A stretch of 64,000 nucleotides of DNA, from the NCBI GenBank assembly GCA_028641055.1, contig CM054062.1:237720376-237784375 (forward strand), read 5' to 3'. The notes below the pieces were generated by a model, which searched no databases, was not told the DNA's origin, and saw nothing but the letters and a program-made list of their open reading frames with translations. Source of the DNA: Alopecurus myosuroides (taxonomy: Eukaryota; Streptophyta; Magnoliopsida; Poales; Poaceae). A program made the translations under genes and the position numbers. This document shows, piece by piece, positions 34,681-48,093 of the stretch (the stretch's first letter is position 1; each line of letters opens with the position of its first letter).

Positions 34681-37600
34681 TGTCAGACCCCGGACCCAGA
34701 GATATACATATTGTTATGTGCCCCTAGCCATGGACTCACAAGGGCTTCAGGGTTACCAGCCCCGGCCAAAACAAACAACGGCAGGCGGACCGAATTCATC
34801 GGCACGTAGTCCGGATCCCCGGTCTACTACTCCTTGTATCCATGCTAGTCATAACCAATTATGCATACCCAAGCGTCCACGAGTCGGATGAAACTGAAGG
34901 AACGGGACCAAAGTTATACAGAGCTGCTATGTGTCCAGAAAGTGCAACAACAATCGAGGGTTACTGGGGTTACCTCGCCCCAGGCCGATCACATCGACAG
35001 GCGGGCTCGGACATGGATCATCGGCTCCACAACCCCTCGACTACGACAACTATGCAGGCATAGCCAAAACTGTATAACGATGAGCTCGAAACCAACAACC
35101 GATCAAAGCAGTACTCTAAACATGAAGCTTTATTAAACAGATGTTACCAGAGTATAGCTTACAAACAGAGGTCACATGACCCAACATTACATCAGACAAC
35201 GGAAGGCAAACTATGTTGCTAATCAACAAGAACCAAAAAGGCCTAAGAGGCCGCAACATAAGGCGACGTCCCAGCCCATAATTTCCAGGCTGCTACCTGG
35301 GAACCCCAAACTACTCGTCGATGTCCACGTTGAAACACCGCCGAAGTGAGGAACTCCACCTGAACCAAGTTTAAGCAAACATGAGTACGGGAGGTACTCA
35401 ACAAGACCTAGTTAACCTATTATATATCTGCTTCTTTTAGAAAGAGTTATGAAGGTTGTTTTTGCGTAAATCCATCTTTGTTTTCCAAGTTGAGGAAGGA
35501 ATAGCACGTCTCATAGAGTATTTTGAAAACAGATGAGAAAGCTACTCAACTACTGATATCATTATCTTTTAATCCACCAAATCATATCAGCACCTCGTGC
35601 TTCAAAGATCACCACCTCAAGTTGTTCCGGTAACTCATGCTACAAGGTAACCCCTCTCGGCATCTCCGAGGAGGCATCCTTCATTCGTTATCAGCAAGTT
35701 TTAATCATTCCGTTTGAGTTTTCTATGATCACAGAATCCGTCACCAAGTCGTCCTTAACCGCGGACACGGCTTTTCGAAAAGATTTAACCCTGCAGGGGT
35801 GTACAACTTTAACCACACGTACCAACCAACTCTTAATGCCAGATCATTAGCATTATTCCGGGAAGTGCCGGCAGATGGAGGTTGACCACGACCTTTCCCT
35901 TGCTTCTCCTATTCCATGAGTCGCTCCGAGTAGAGATGGACCGCCAATAGGGAGTGGCCATCTCCTGCGGGGTCTCTATCGTTGTGCGCAATGCTCGACG
36001 GTTACCTACCCGCAGAGCGCCGATACATCGCCACGTCCTAGTTTTCAAAACGTTTTAATATCCCCAGCAAATCCAAATGGAACACTCGAATTAGGCAACT
36101 CATGGAACAAACTAGACAAGTTGAGACCGAGGGGAATCCAATCCCCCGTGTGGATGCACGCTCATTCTTGGCTCGAAGACGAGAACTCGCTCCTAGGGGC
36201 ATGAACGAGACAACCACCACAGACCCTCTGTGATCTCGTCATCCACACCTTTTAAAACATATTAAACAAGATATCTTCACCTTCCACAACATACTATCAT
36301 ACTAGATTCATTTGCGGCTCTGATTCATCAACCGGATGGAGCAGAGATAACATGCATGTATGACTAAGCATGGCATATTTGAGGCTCTGGCGATACACAC
36401 AAACAAATCCTATGTCTGCTAGGAGCATTGAATCATGATATTTGGGTTATGCAAATAAATAGGATAACTCTATCTATTGACTCAAGATACATTGGAATCG
36501 AATGCATTTGTACGAGAATCAAAAGTCTTTCGAAATCATATATGGGCAGATAAGAGGTTATGCTTGCCTTTCTTCAAGAAAACCAGAGAAAGTCTTCAGG
36601 AATAAGTGCTTGACTTTTCGGTTAGGATCAAGTATTCGCCATTGGGGTTGCTGGCCTTCACTTCGGAGTCGCGTTCTACCGAGGGGGAACAACACCGAAA
36701 AGAAGAACAACAATCAAACATGGCATCGATGCAATGCGCAATATGTATGCATGAGCAAGTTAATGCATTGAAATAAAGCCCTAGACATGTTCGTTGGGTT
36801 GCTAGGGTTCGTATGGCAATCGTGCAATTTTACTGAAATTAACCCGAAATACACCCCGGAGGGGGTTTCGGGCGATCTTAGAAGTGAGTACAAATTTTAT
36901 TGCTCAAATGGGTTTGAAAACATCATGAATAGGTGGCATTTGTCATTTTGAGCAAAATGGTATATAACTTTTAATTTTCTAATTTTAATGAATAAAAACT
37001 TAATTTTCTATTTTTAAATGAATAAACAAATTCAAATAATGTTCAAAAATCAACTTTCTCAAACATGATTGAAAATGGTATATTCAGATAGAGTACATTT
37101 TTCTGATCATTTCTTTACCTTACTTTTATTTTTTTGAATTATAAATCAACAGTTATTAAATTATTAAAATTAACCATTTTCTGGAATTACATAAACAGAG
37201 GAATATGACATCATGGTGACGCGTTGATGACATCACCGCTACTGGATCTTCACAGATGAACTCGAATTCGACGAATTCGTGTGCAATTTGAAAATTAAAC
37301 TGCACAGCAAGGAAGAGGAGGTCAAGGGGAGTTGAGGGGTGGCGCCGGTGGACGAGGCGGAGCGGCGGCCGGCGGTGACCTTCGGTGCCACGGCTAACCA
37401 GAAGGGTAGGGGCGAAGGGGAGGGGTCCCAGAGGACCCTCTGATCACCGGAGAGTCGAAGGGATGGTTGGGGAAGCACGAAGGTCCGGCAATCAACGGCG
37501 GCGAGGAAAATCGACGGCGGCCGGCGGTCGGGTTGCAGGAAGAAATTCGTCGGCCCAAGGCCTTCCCGGGATGCGTGACTCCAGGGGGACGGTGCAGGGG

Positions 37601-38198
37601 TCATGGCGCTTCTCCAGGTCACCTCGGAGGAGCTCGGCGCGGTCCAAAATGGCGGCGCCATGAGGTGGTTCCGGCGGCTAGGGTTTCAGCAGTGGGGAGG
37701 TTACAGAGAGCGGGGGAGAGCAGGGCGAGGAGGAGTGAGGAGAGGGTGATCCGGACGGCTCTCGGTGGCGTTATCTCCACGCGAGGAGAAGCAGGACGTG
37801 GCGCAGAGCAACGTCGGCCAGCAGCTCTTCTTCTGGCAGGAGGAAGAAGAAGACGTTAAAACAGGAATTTTGTGAAAACCCCCTGGAAAACTAGAAACTG
37901 CAGGAAGGTCCTTAGCTACTTTAAAACAGGACAGAAATAGAGTTTTTGAGGGTCTTTTTGCAAACAGAAAATTTTGCAAAAATGATATTTGAAAACCTTA
38001 CACAATTTTCAACCTCACCATGACTTTGCTTTTCAAATTTGAAAATGTTTTTATAACAAATTTTGGGTGATCACTTTAAGTGGTTTTTAGGCAAGTTTCA
38101 TTTAAATTCAAAATTTAAATTGTTTTAAAATTATTTCATGCATGAATGAAATGAGCACAACACAACAAACCCTATTGTAGCAAAACAGGGATGTTACA
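34681..38198 (-). repeat. LARD-2 LTR copy 1 (3' LTR)
   Basis: 3518 bp. On the minus strand it starts TGTAACATCCC (38198) and ends GGGTCTGACA (34681). It lacks 30 bases found in copies 2 and 3 (deletion point at about 37351). GGCCTAAGAGGCC is at 35240-35252, within sequence also shared with LARD-1. Confidence 0.88.
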
Positions 38199-41100
38199 AA
38201 TCTACCCCCCTTACAAGAATCTCGTCCCGAGATTCCTGAAGGAGAAAGAAAGAAGGAACACCCGTTTTGAACGATCTTCTCGAATCTTGCAGTTCTCTTC
38301 TCAAAGAGGTTGATCCGTAGCACTTTCGAAGATATCCAGCGGCTACACCTTAGGTAGGAGGGAAAACTTTTAGGAATTGATCTTCATGAAGATCGAGTAT
38401 CTCATGGATAACTCGTGATAGGAATGTTCACAAAGAACTTTTGAGTTAACACACATGAAACACATCAAGATCACGGAGGGAACTGAGAGAAGGTTTCAAG
38501 TTTATGGACGATGGTTCTGGAAAGGATTTGGAATATGAGCTTTGCACAAGACTTTAAATCCTTTTTGAAAAGAAAGGTTGGACAACTTGTGACATGAAGG
38601 TTTCTTCAAACAGAAAACCAAGATGGAGAGGATTGTGTTGGATACCAAAACATAATATCCACAGACGAGGGAAAACACGAGAAACCACTGTAATCGTGCG
38701 TCGGAGAAAATTTTGATACCATGTTCACTCTTCAGAATGGACACAAAAGATAACGGAACTTTCACTCCGTTAAAGTTTGTCGAAAACTTTATCAAAGATC
38801 GGGATGTTACTTCACGACAGAAGATGAGTAACCACGGAATGTTGGAACACCATGATGAAGGAGGAAGTCTTGGTCACACCATAAGGATGGTTAACCAACG
38901 AGGATTGAAACAACGGAAGAAAATAGGGAATCTCTTTCCTATTGTGGGTTATCCGTAGCAATACGTTTACCACATGGTTAAGATCCCACGGCTGAAGTAA
39001 CTGACAAATTCACACAATGTGTGAGATGAATAGAACTTCAACTACAAAACCACTTGAGGAAGGAAACTGATCAATAGTAGTTACAAAACACCACGAGATG
39101 GTTCTCATGATGAACTTGTTTCCACTAGAACAAAGGTTTTGGAGGTACAATGGAAAGATATTGGAAAGATCAACTTCCAAGTTCTCCTGGATGTTATAGA
39201 TACCAATACCAGGCTCATGACAAGCCTTCTATAGGTCATCAAGTCAAAGTAAACTCCGGTTTGGAAGAACGGAAGGGGAAACTTGTTAGAATAAGCTACA
39301 CAAGAATTCTCACGGAGAGTGGCTGTTCTTACGGATTCAAGGAGATATGACATTAGGCCTTCCGGCTAATTGTGTCAACCACAACATCAACCATGCCGGA
39401 TTTTCAAATGGACCTAGATCAATATCCTTAAGGGAACACCAACCATCGTTGCTGCTTGAGATTCAGCTCTGGTTAGTGGGTTGATAACTGAGACTCAGTA
39501 TGTATGATCAAAGAGATTGCACCGGTTACCAACGAGATACATATGCTGGATTCTCAAGACATGGACTATGATGTCAAGCTCAAGAAGATGGGTGAGATTG
39601 TAGAACTCATGTATTAGCTACTTACGAAGGACGGTTGCACCTACATGGACTACTTGCAATGAAACACATCAGAGTCCTTGTTGGGAAGATGATTGCGAGG
39701 ATAACGAAGTTCTTAAACTTCTTCTCTTTCACGAACAATCAGTCAGTGGCTTGGTGTGGATGCAAACTTCTTCAAGGGATGGAGGTAAACCTACCATCTC
39801 AAGAATATTCCACACATGCATGACCGACTTGGGATTATTCCCGGAGGCAACAGGAGAACTCTACTCGGATCCACGGCGACAACTTTCACCATAAGCACAT
39901 GAACCAGAGTAGGTTACTTCGAACATCTAGAACCCAACTTCGTGATGACACAAAGATGGTTCTCGAGAGTTTCCAACATTAGTGCCAAGTGTTCAACTCG
40001 AACCTCTTCCAACTTGGAGAAAGCAATAATGTCGTAGATGGGCTCAACAACATCTTTATCAAGATACTCCAAGAAGAGGGATTCATCTGATGTATGAACA
40101 AGGAAAAACATCGGTTAGACCAAAGGACATGAAGGTGTACTCGGCCAAAACACCATGAGTAGAAGCACCATCAAGATAATCCTTCAATCTGAACTTGATC
40201 TGATGATAGCCCAAATCAAATCAAGGTTAGGATGATAGCATGTCCATTGAGAAGATACTATCTTGCTTCAACACAAAGGAAACTAGACATCCCTTAACGA
40301 AGGATCAAGTTAGGTGGAGCTTTTTCCTTTCAACTCTCCAGGTTGTTGTTTAAGCTCAACGAACTAGTCCAGGGTGCCCAGCATAGCTTCTTGGAGAAAG
40401 GAGTGGTTCACACTACCCCTTGTTTAGACATCACGGTTAGGTAACAACCTGGTGATACTTCTGGAAAGACAACCAGAATATCACAACCTACCGGTATGTC
40501 TCGGAGTTTGAAAGGAATTTTGCTTTTCAAAGCAACTGATATGGTCTTGAGATCTTTGGTGTGAACCTAAGTCTTTGACCAAGAATGTGCACCGGAATGA
40601 ACGGATTTGGTAATACAACCAACTTTAAAAAAAAGGCTGGGTGACCAGTAGTGCTAAGAAGGATACATATGTTTCTTAGACTTTTCAAAGCAATCAGAAT
40701 TGGTAGGAATATCTGGTACACACCTCAAAGCACAAACCCATCATACTCAAGCATTCAGCTTGGAGGAAGGGTGAGTGAAAATGTGTAAAAGCATCACTTC
40801 ATCGGTAGAGCCATGAAATTAAACATAGCCTCTTGATATGTATGAGTGTGATACTCGAAGATGGAGCAGAACAGAAGCTAATGGAACTTCTTTAATCCGC
40901 GAAATACAAAAATTTGACCTGATCCTGGAGATGAACGAGGTACTGGAGTTTGTTTCTCCTGACATTCCAAAGTGGAACGTTCTGACGGAACACAGGAGCA
41001 AATGCATTGGAAGACTCCAAGACACATATGCAACTTGGTGTTCAAACAACGGATATAGTTGTGAAAGCAACTAGAAGATAGGAACATGCCCAGGAGAACT

Positions 41101-41988
41101 CCTAAGATCACGTTGAAGGCACAGGGTAATACTCAGGTGTAGAACCCATGCAAAAAGGAGAGGTATGGCAGAGTCATGAACAAGGAGGTGAGAATCATAA
41201 GGAATACTCCTGTTGTGTCCCTTTTGATTCCTTGAGAAAGCCTATGGCTATTGGAGTTGAGATTACCTAGCCATCCTGAGGTAGAACGGATTCTTCAGGA
41301 TTCCAAGAAACAGAACTTGGGTTAAAGGACAACATCCTGTACTGATAGCGTGAGCATCACATGGTTATGAAACCACATGGTTCAACCCACCACCATTCAG
41401 CACATTCCGGGACCTTCGGTTCAAGTTCGGGGTTTAGAAAGCTAGAGAAAGGAGTAACTACTAACTTAGTTCCTTGAAGGACACTACGAATAGAAATCAC
41501 GAAGTATATTTCAAAAGACAACATAACTCCGGAAGAACTTTGAGCAGAGGATAACGGACATATTCGAGATGGAAAGGAAATCTCGAAGTTCAAGATTTTG
41601 AAACTTAGAACATGTAAGAATGTGGAATCCACACAACTTTGAGAGACTAGGATGGAGAGGAAATCTCCCATTTGAAACGAGAGATAACAGAATATGTAAC
41701 ACACACGACTCTAGAAACTGAACACTAGGTCAACTTGGGTAAAAGACGTCCTTGGCAGAGAAGGAACCTAGGTTTTAAATGACTAGAAGAGATAGCAAAA
41801 CCTTTTCAAATCAAAACAGGTAAGATGACCCAGAGTCAGAGCGATACCAGGTAAGGAGTAAAAAGAATCCTAAGAAGGTTTTTCACAATCCATTTTGGAG
41901 TTTCAAAGTACTTTTCACAAACTCTAGACTCGACATCGACCAAGCAATAAGGTTTTCCTACAGGCAGTCCTGCTCTGATACCATGACT
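38199..41988 (-). other. LARD-2 full internal region
   Basis: 3790 bp. On the minus strand it starts with the primer site TGGTATCAGAGC (41983-41972), five bases inside the LTR, and ends with GTAAGGGGGGTAGATT (38214-38199) beside the next LTR. The sequence just before the tract (SGISGRDSCKGG in translation) is the end of pol in Tekay-type chromoviruses. The only domain trace is the RT at 39914-40111. Otherwise short random frames. Confidence 0.8.
39914..40111 (-). pseudogene. Decayed chromovirus-type RT in LARD-2
   Basis: The minus-strand frame reads EYLDKDVVEPIYDIIAFSK then VEHLALMLETL, aligned by eye with the RT active-site region of Tekay/Del elements (EYLD..VVVFIDDILIYSK..EEHL). The FIDD active site is altered to IYDI, so the catalytic pair is lost. 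It shows that LARD-2 descends from an autonomous chromovirus. The alignment is short; confidence is moderate. Confidence 0.5.
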
Positions 41989-44900
41989 TGTCAGACCCCG
42001 GACCCAGAGATATACATATTGTTATGTGCCCCTAGCCATGGACTCACAAGGGCTTCAGGGTTACCAGCCCCGGCCGCAACAAACAACGGCAGGCGGACCG
42101 GATTCATCGGCACGTAGTCCGGATCCCCGGTCTACTACTCCTTGTATCCATGCTAGTCATAACCAATTATGCATACCCAAGCGTCCACGAGTCGGATGAA
42201 ACTGAAGGAACGGGACCAAAGTTATACAGAGCTGCTATGTGTCCAGAAAGTGCAACAACAATCGAGGGTTACTGGGGTTACCTCGCCCCAGGCCGATCAC
42301 ATCGACAGGCGGGCTCGGACATGGATCATCGGCTCCACAACCCCTCGACTACGACAACTATGCAGGCATAGCCAAAACTGTATAACGATGAGCTCGAAAC
42401 CAACAACCGATCAAAGCAGTACTCTAAACATGAAGCTTTATTAAACAGATGGTACCAGAGTATAGCTTACAAACAGAGGTTACATGACCCAACATTACAT
42501 CAGACAACGGAAGGCAAACTATGTTGCTAATCAACAAGAACCAAAAAGGCCTAAGAGGCCGCAACATAAGGAGACGTCCCAGCCCATAGATTCTAGGCTG
42601 CTACCTGGGAACCCCAAACTACTCGTCGATGTCCACGTTGAAACACCGCCGAAGTGAGGAACTCCACCTGAACCAAGTTTAAGCAAACACGAGTACGGGA
42701 GGTACTCAACAAGACCTAGTTAACCTATTATATATCTGCTTCTTTTAGAAAGAGTTATGAAGGTTGTTTTTGCGTAAATCCATCTTTGTTTTCCAAGTTG
42801 AGGAAGGAATAGCACGTCTCATAGAGTATTTTGAAAACAGATGAGAAAGCTACTCAACTACTGATATCATTATCTTTTTAATCCACCAAATCATATCAGC
42901 ACCTCGTGCTTCAAAGATCACCACCTCAAGTTGTTCCGGTAACTCATGCTACAAGGTAACCCCTCTCGGCATCTCCGAGGAGGCATCCTTCATTCGTTAT
43001 CAGCAAGTTTTAATCATTCCGTTTGAGTTTTCTATGATCATAGAATCCGTCACCAAGTCGTCCTTAACCGCGGACACGGCTTTTCGAAAAGATTTAACCC
43101 TGCAGGGGTGTACAACTTTAACCACACGTACCAACCAACTCTTAATGCCAGATCATTAGCACTATTCCGGGAAGTGTCGGCAAGTGGAGGTTGACCACGA
43201 CCTTTCCCTTGCTTCGCCTATTCCATGAGTCGCTCCGAGTAGAGATGGACCGCCAATAGGGAGTGGCCATCTCCTGCCGGGTCTCTATCGTTGTGCGCAA
43301 TGCTCGACGGTTACCTACCCGCAGAGCGCCGATACATCGCCACGTCCTAGTTTTCAAAACGTTTTAATATCCCCAGCAAATCCAAATGGAACACTCGAAT
43401 TAGGCAACTCATGGAACAAACTAGACAAGTTGAGACCGAGGGGAATCCAATCCCCCGTGTGGATGCACGCTCATTCTTGGCTCGAAGACGAGAACTCGCT
43501 CCTAGGGGCATGAACGAGACAACCACCACAGACCCTCTGTGATCTCGTCATCCACACCTTTTAAAACATATTAAACAAGATATCTTCACCTTCCACAACA
43601 TACTATCATACTAGATTCATTTGCGGCTCTGATTCATCAACCGGATGGAGCAGAGATAACAGGCATGTATGACTAAGCATGGCATATTTGAGGCTCTGGC
43701 GATACACACAAACAAATCCTATGTCTACTAGGAGCATTGAATCATGATATCTGGGTTATGCAAATAAATAGGATAACTCTATCTATTGACTCAAGATACA
43801 TTGGAATCGAATGCATTTGTACGAGAATCAAAAGTCTTTCGAAATCATATATGGGCAGATAAGAGGTTATGCTTGCCTTGCTTCAAGAAAACCAGAGAAA
43901 GTCTTCAGGAATAAGTGCTTGACTTGTCGGTTAGGATCAAGTATTCGCCATTGGGGTTGCTGGCCTTCACTTCGGAGTCGCGTTCTACCGAGGGGGAACA
44001 ACACCGAAAAGAAGAACAACAATCAAACATGGCATCGATGCAATGCGCAATATGTATGCATGAGCAAGTTAATGCATTGAAATAAATCCCTAGACATGTT
44101 CGTTGGGTTGCTAGGGTTCGTATGGCAATTGTGCAATTTTACTGAAATTAACCCGAAATACACCCCGGAGGGGGTTTCGGGCGATCTTAGAAGTGAGTAC
44201 AAATTTTATTGCTCAAATGGGTTTGAAAACATCATGAATAGGTTGCATTTGTCATTTTGAGCAAAATGGTATATAACTTTTAATTTTCTAATTTTAATGA
44301 ATAAAAACTTAATTTTCTATTTTTAAATGAATAAACAAATTCAAATAATGTTCAAAAATCAACTTTCTCAAACATGATTGGAAATGGTATATTCAGATAG
44401 AGTACATTTTTCTGATCATTTCTTTACCTTACTTTTATTTTTTTGAATTATAAATCAACAGTTATTAAATTATTAAAATTAACCATTTTCTGGAATTACA
44501 TAAACAGAGGAATATGACATCATGGTGACGCGTTGATGACATCACCGCTACTGGATCTTCACAGATGAACTCGAATTCGACGAATTCGTGTGCAATTTGA
44601 AAATTAAACTGCACAGCAAGGAAGAGGAGGTCAAGGGGAGTTGAGGGGTGGCGCCGGTGGACCAAATGGTCACCGGAATCCTCGCCGGCGACGAGGCGGA
44701 GCGGCGGTCGGCGGTGACCTTCGGTGCCACGGCTAACCAGAAGGGTAGGGGCGAAGGGGAGGGGTCCCAGAGGACCCTCTGATCACCAGAGAGTCGAAGG
44801 GATGGTTGGGGAAGCACGAAGGTCCGGCAATCAACGGCGGCGAGGAAAATCGACGGTGGCCGGCGGTCGGGTTGCAGGAAGAAATTCGTCGGCCCAAGGC

Positions 44901-45537
44901 CTTCCCGGGATGCGTGACTCCAGGGGGACGGTGCAGGGGTCATGGCGCTTCTCCAGGTCACCTCGGAGGATCTCGGCGCGGTCCAAAATGGCGGCGCCAT
45001 GAGGTGGTTCCGGCGGCTAGGGTTTCAGCAGTGGGGAGGTTACAGAGAGCGGGGGAGAGCAGGGCGAGGAGGAGTGAGGAGAGGGTGATCCGGACGGCTC
45101 TCGGTGGCGTTATCTCCACGCGAGGAGAAGCAGGACGTGGCGCAGAGCAACGTCGGCCAGCAGCTCTCCTTCTGGCAGGAGGAAGAAGAAGACGTTAAAA
45201 CAGGAATTTTGTGAAAACCCCCTGGAAAACTAGAAACTGCAGGAAGGTCCTTAGCTACTTTAAAACAGGACATAAATAGAGTTTTTGAGGGTCTTTTTGC
45301 AAACAGAAAAATTTGCAAAAATGATATTTGAAAACCTTACACAATTTTCAACCTCACCATGACTTTGCTTTTCAAATTTGAAAATGTTTTTATAACAAAT
45401 TTTGGGTGATCACTTTAAGTGGTTTTTAGGCAAGTTTCATTTAAATTCAAAATTTAAATTGTTTTAAAATTATTTCATGCATGAATGAAATGAGCACAAC
45501 ACAACAAACCCTATTGTAGCAAAACAGGGATGTTACA
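41989..45537 (-). repeat. LARD-2 LTR copy 2 (shared middle LTR)
   Basis: 3549 bp with the same ends as copy 1. It includes the 30-bp segment at 44661-44690 that copy 1 lacks. Identity with copy 1 is high, roughly 99 percent by eye. GGCCTAAGAGGCC is at 42548-42560. It is followed on the left by the primer site and on the right by a G-rich tract, so it serves as 5' LTR of one unit and 3' LTR of the next. Confidence 0.88.
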
Positions 45538-47111
45538 AATCTACCCCCCTTACAAGAATCTCGTCCCGAGATTCCTGAAGGAGAAAGAAAGAAGGAACAC
45601 CCGTTTTGAACGATCTTCTCGAATCTTGCAGTTCTCTTCTCGAAGAGGTTGATCCGTAGCACTTTCGAAGATATCCAGCGGCTACACCTTAGGTAGGAGG
45701 GAAAACTTTTAGGAATTGATCTTCATGAAGATCGAGTATCTCATGGATAACTCGTGATAGGAATGTTCACAAAGAACTTTTGAGTTAACACACATGAAAC
45801 ACATCAAGATCACGGAGGGAACTGAGAGAAGGTTTCAAGTTATGGACGATGGTTCTGGAAAGGATTTGGAATATGAGCTTTGCACAAGACTTTAAATCCT
45901 TTTCGAAAAGAAAGGTTGGACAACTTGTGACATGAAGGTTTCTTCAAACAGAAAACCAAGATGGAGAGGATTGTGTTGGATACCAAAACATAATATCCAC
46001 AGACGAGGGAAAACACGAGAAACCACTGTAATCGTGCGTCGGAGAAAATTTTGATATCATGTTCACTCTTCGGAATGGACACAAAAGATAACGGAACTTT
46101 CACTCCGTTAAAGTTTGTCGAAAACTTTATCAAAGATCGGGATGTTACTTCACGACAGAAGATGAGTAACCACGGAATGTTGGAACACCATGATGAAGGA
46201 GGAAGTCTTGGTCACACCATAAGGATGGTTAACCAACGAGGATTGAAACAACGGAAGAAAATAGGGAATCTCTTTCCTATTGTGGGTTATCCGTAGCAAT
46301 ACGTTTACCACATGGTTAAGATCCCGCGGATGAAGTAACTGACAAATTCACACAATGTGTGAGATGAACAGAACTTCAACTACAAAACCACTTGAGGAAG
46401 GAAGCTGATCAATAGTAGTTACAAAACACCACGAGATGGTTCTCATGATGAACTTGTTTCCACTAGAACAAAGGTTTTGGAGGTACAACGGAAAGATATT
46501 GGAAAGATCAACTTCCAAGTTCTCCTGGATGTTATAGATACCAATACCAGGCTCATGACAAGCCTTCTATAGGTCATCAAGTCAAAGTAAACTCCGGTTT
46601 GGAAGAACGGAAGGGGAAACTTGTTAGAATAAGCTACACAAGAATTCTCACGGAGAGTGGCTGTTCTTACGGATTCAAGGAGATATGACATTAGGCCTTC
46701 CGGCTAATTGTGTCAACCACAACATCAACCATGCCGGATTTTCAAATGGACCTAGATCAATATCCTTAAGGGAACACCAACCATCGTTGCTGCTTGAGAT
46801 TCAGCTCTGGTTAGTGGGTTGATAACTGAGACTCGGTATGTATGATCAAAGAGATTGCACCGGTTACCAACGAGATACATATGCTGGATTCTCAAGACAT
46901 GGACTATGATGTCAAGCTCAAGAAGATGGGTGAGATTGTAGAACTCATGTATTAGCTACTTACGAAGGACGGTTGCACCTACATGGACTACTTGCAATGA
47001 AACACATCAGAGTCCTTGTTGGGAAGATGATTGCGAGGATAACAAAGTTCTTAAACTTCTTCTCTTTCACGAACGATCAGTCAGTGGCTTGGTGTGGATG
47101 CAAACTTCTTC
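45538..47111 (-). other. LARD-2 second internal region, truncated
   Basis: Near-identical to 38199-39773. It stops abruptly at GCAAACTTCTTC and continues as LTR sequence (ACAGATGAACTCG), which in copy 1 follows GGATCTTC at 37251. The common CTTC (47108-47111) is the microhomology at the join. Confidence 0.86.
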
Positions 47112-48088
47112 ACAGATGAACTCGAATATGACGAATTCATGTGCAATTTGAAAATTAAACTGCACAGCAAGGAAGAGGAGGTCAAGGGGAGTTGAGGGGT
47201 GGCGCCGATGGACCAAATGGTCACCGGAATCCTCGCCGGCGACGAGGCGGAGCGGCGGCCGGCGGTGACCTTCGGTGCCACGGCTAACCAGAAGGGTAGG
47301 GGCGAAGGGGAGGGGTCCCAGAGGACCCTCTGCTCACCGGAGAGTCGAAGGGATGGTTGGGGAAGCACGGAGGTCCGGCAATCAACGGCGGCGAGGAAAA
47401 TCGACGGCGGCCGGCGGTCGGGTTGCAGGAAGAAATTCGTCGGCCCAAGGCCTTCCCGGGATGCGTGACTCCAGGGGGACGGTGCAGGGGTCATGGCGCT
47501 TCTCCAGGTCACCTCGGAGGAGCTCGGCGCGGTCCAAAATGGCGGCGCCATGAGGTGGTTCCGGCGGCTAGGGTTTCGGCAGTGGGGAGGTTACAGAGAG
47601 CGGGGGATAGCAGGGCGAGGAGGAGTGAGGAGAGGGTGATCCGGACGGCTCTCGGTGGCGTTATCTCCACGCGAGGAGAAGCAGGACGTGGCGCAGAGCA
47701 ACGTCGGCCAGCAGCTCTCCTTCTGGCAGGAGGAAGAAGAAGACGTTAAAACAGGAATTTTGTGAAACCCCCCTGGAAAACTAGAAACTGCAGGAAGGTC
47801 CTTAGCTACTTTAAAACAGGACAGAAATAGAGTTTTTGAGGGTCTTTTTGCAAACAGAAAAATTTGCAAAAATGATATTTGAAAACCTTACACAATTTTC
47901 AACCTCACCATGACTTTGCTTTTCAAATTTGAAAATGTTTTTATAACAAATTTTGGGTGATCACTTTAAGTGGTTTTTAGGAAAGTTTCATTTAAATTCA
48001 AAATTTAAATTGTTTTAAAAATCTTTCATGCATGAATGAAATGAGCACAACACAACAATCCCTATTGTAACAAAACAGGGATTTTACA
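47108..48088 (-). repeat. LARD-2 LTR copy 3, truncated
   Basis: About 980 bp, corresponding to 37248-38198 of copy 1 and carrying the 30-bp segment of copy 2. It ends TTTTACA at 48088 against the target copy GCCGT. The U3-type outer end is kept and the primer-site end is lost. Confidence 0.86.
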
Positions 48089-48093
48089 GCCGT

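Larger units (their letters stand above)
34681..48088 (-). mobile_element. LARD-2: triple-LTR recombinant retrotransposon
   Basis: Order left to right: LTR (34681-38198), internal (38199-41988), LTR (41989-45537), partial internal (45538-47111), partial LTR (47108-48088). GCTGT (34676-34680) and GCCGT (48089-48093) are the single 5-bp duplication around all of it, and TAT-2 integrase rejoins when it is removed. Orientation is minus, from the Met primer site and G-rich tract. One insertion followed by unequal LTR recombination and a deletion explains the structure. The internal region has only decayed RT, so it is non-autonomous. Confidence 0.88.

Noticed and set aside
37239..37859. Overlapping frames of 90-150 codons, repeated at 44548-45198 and 47081-47749
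   Set aside because: They are the GC-rich block of the three LARD-2 LTRs, read in several frames and both strands, with frame length changing between copies.
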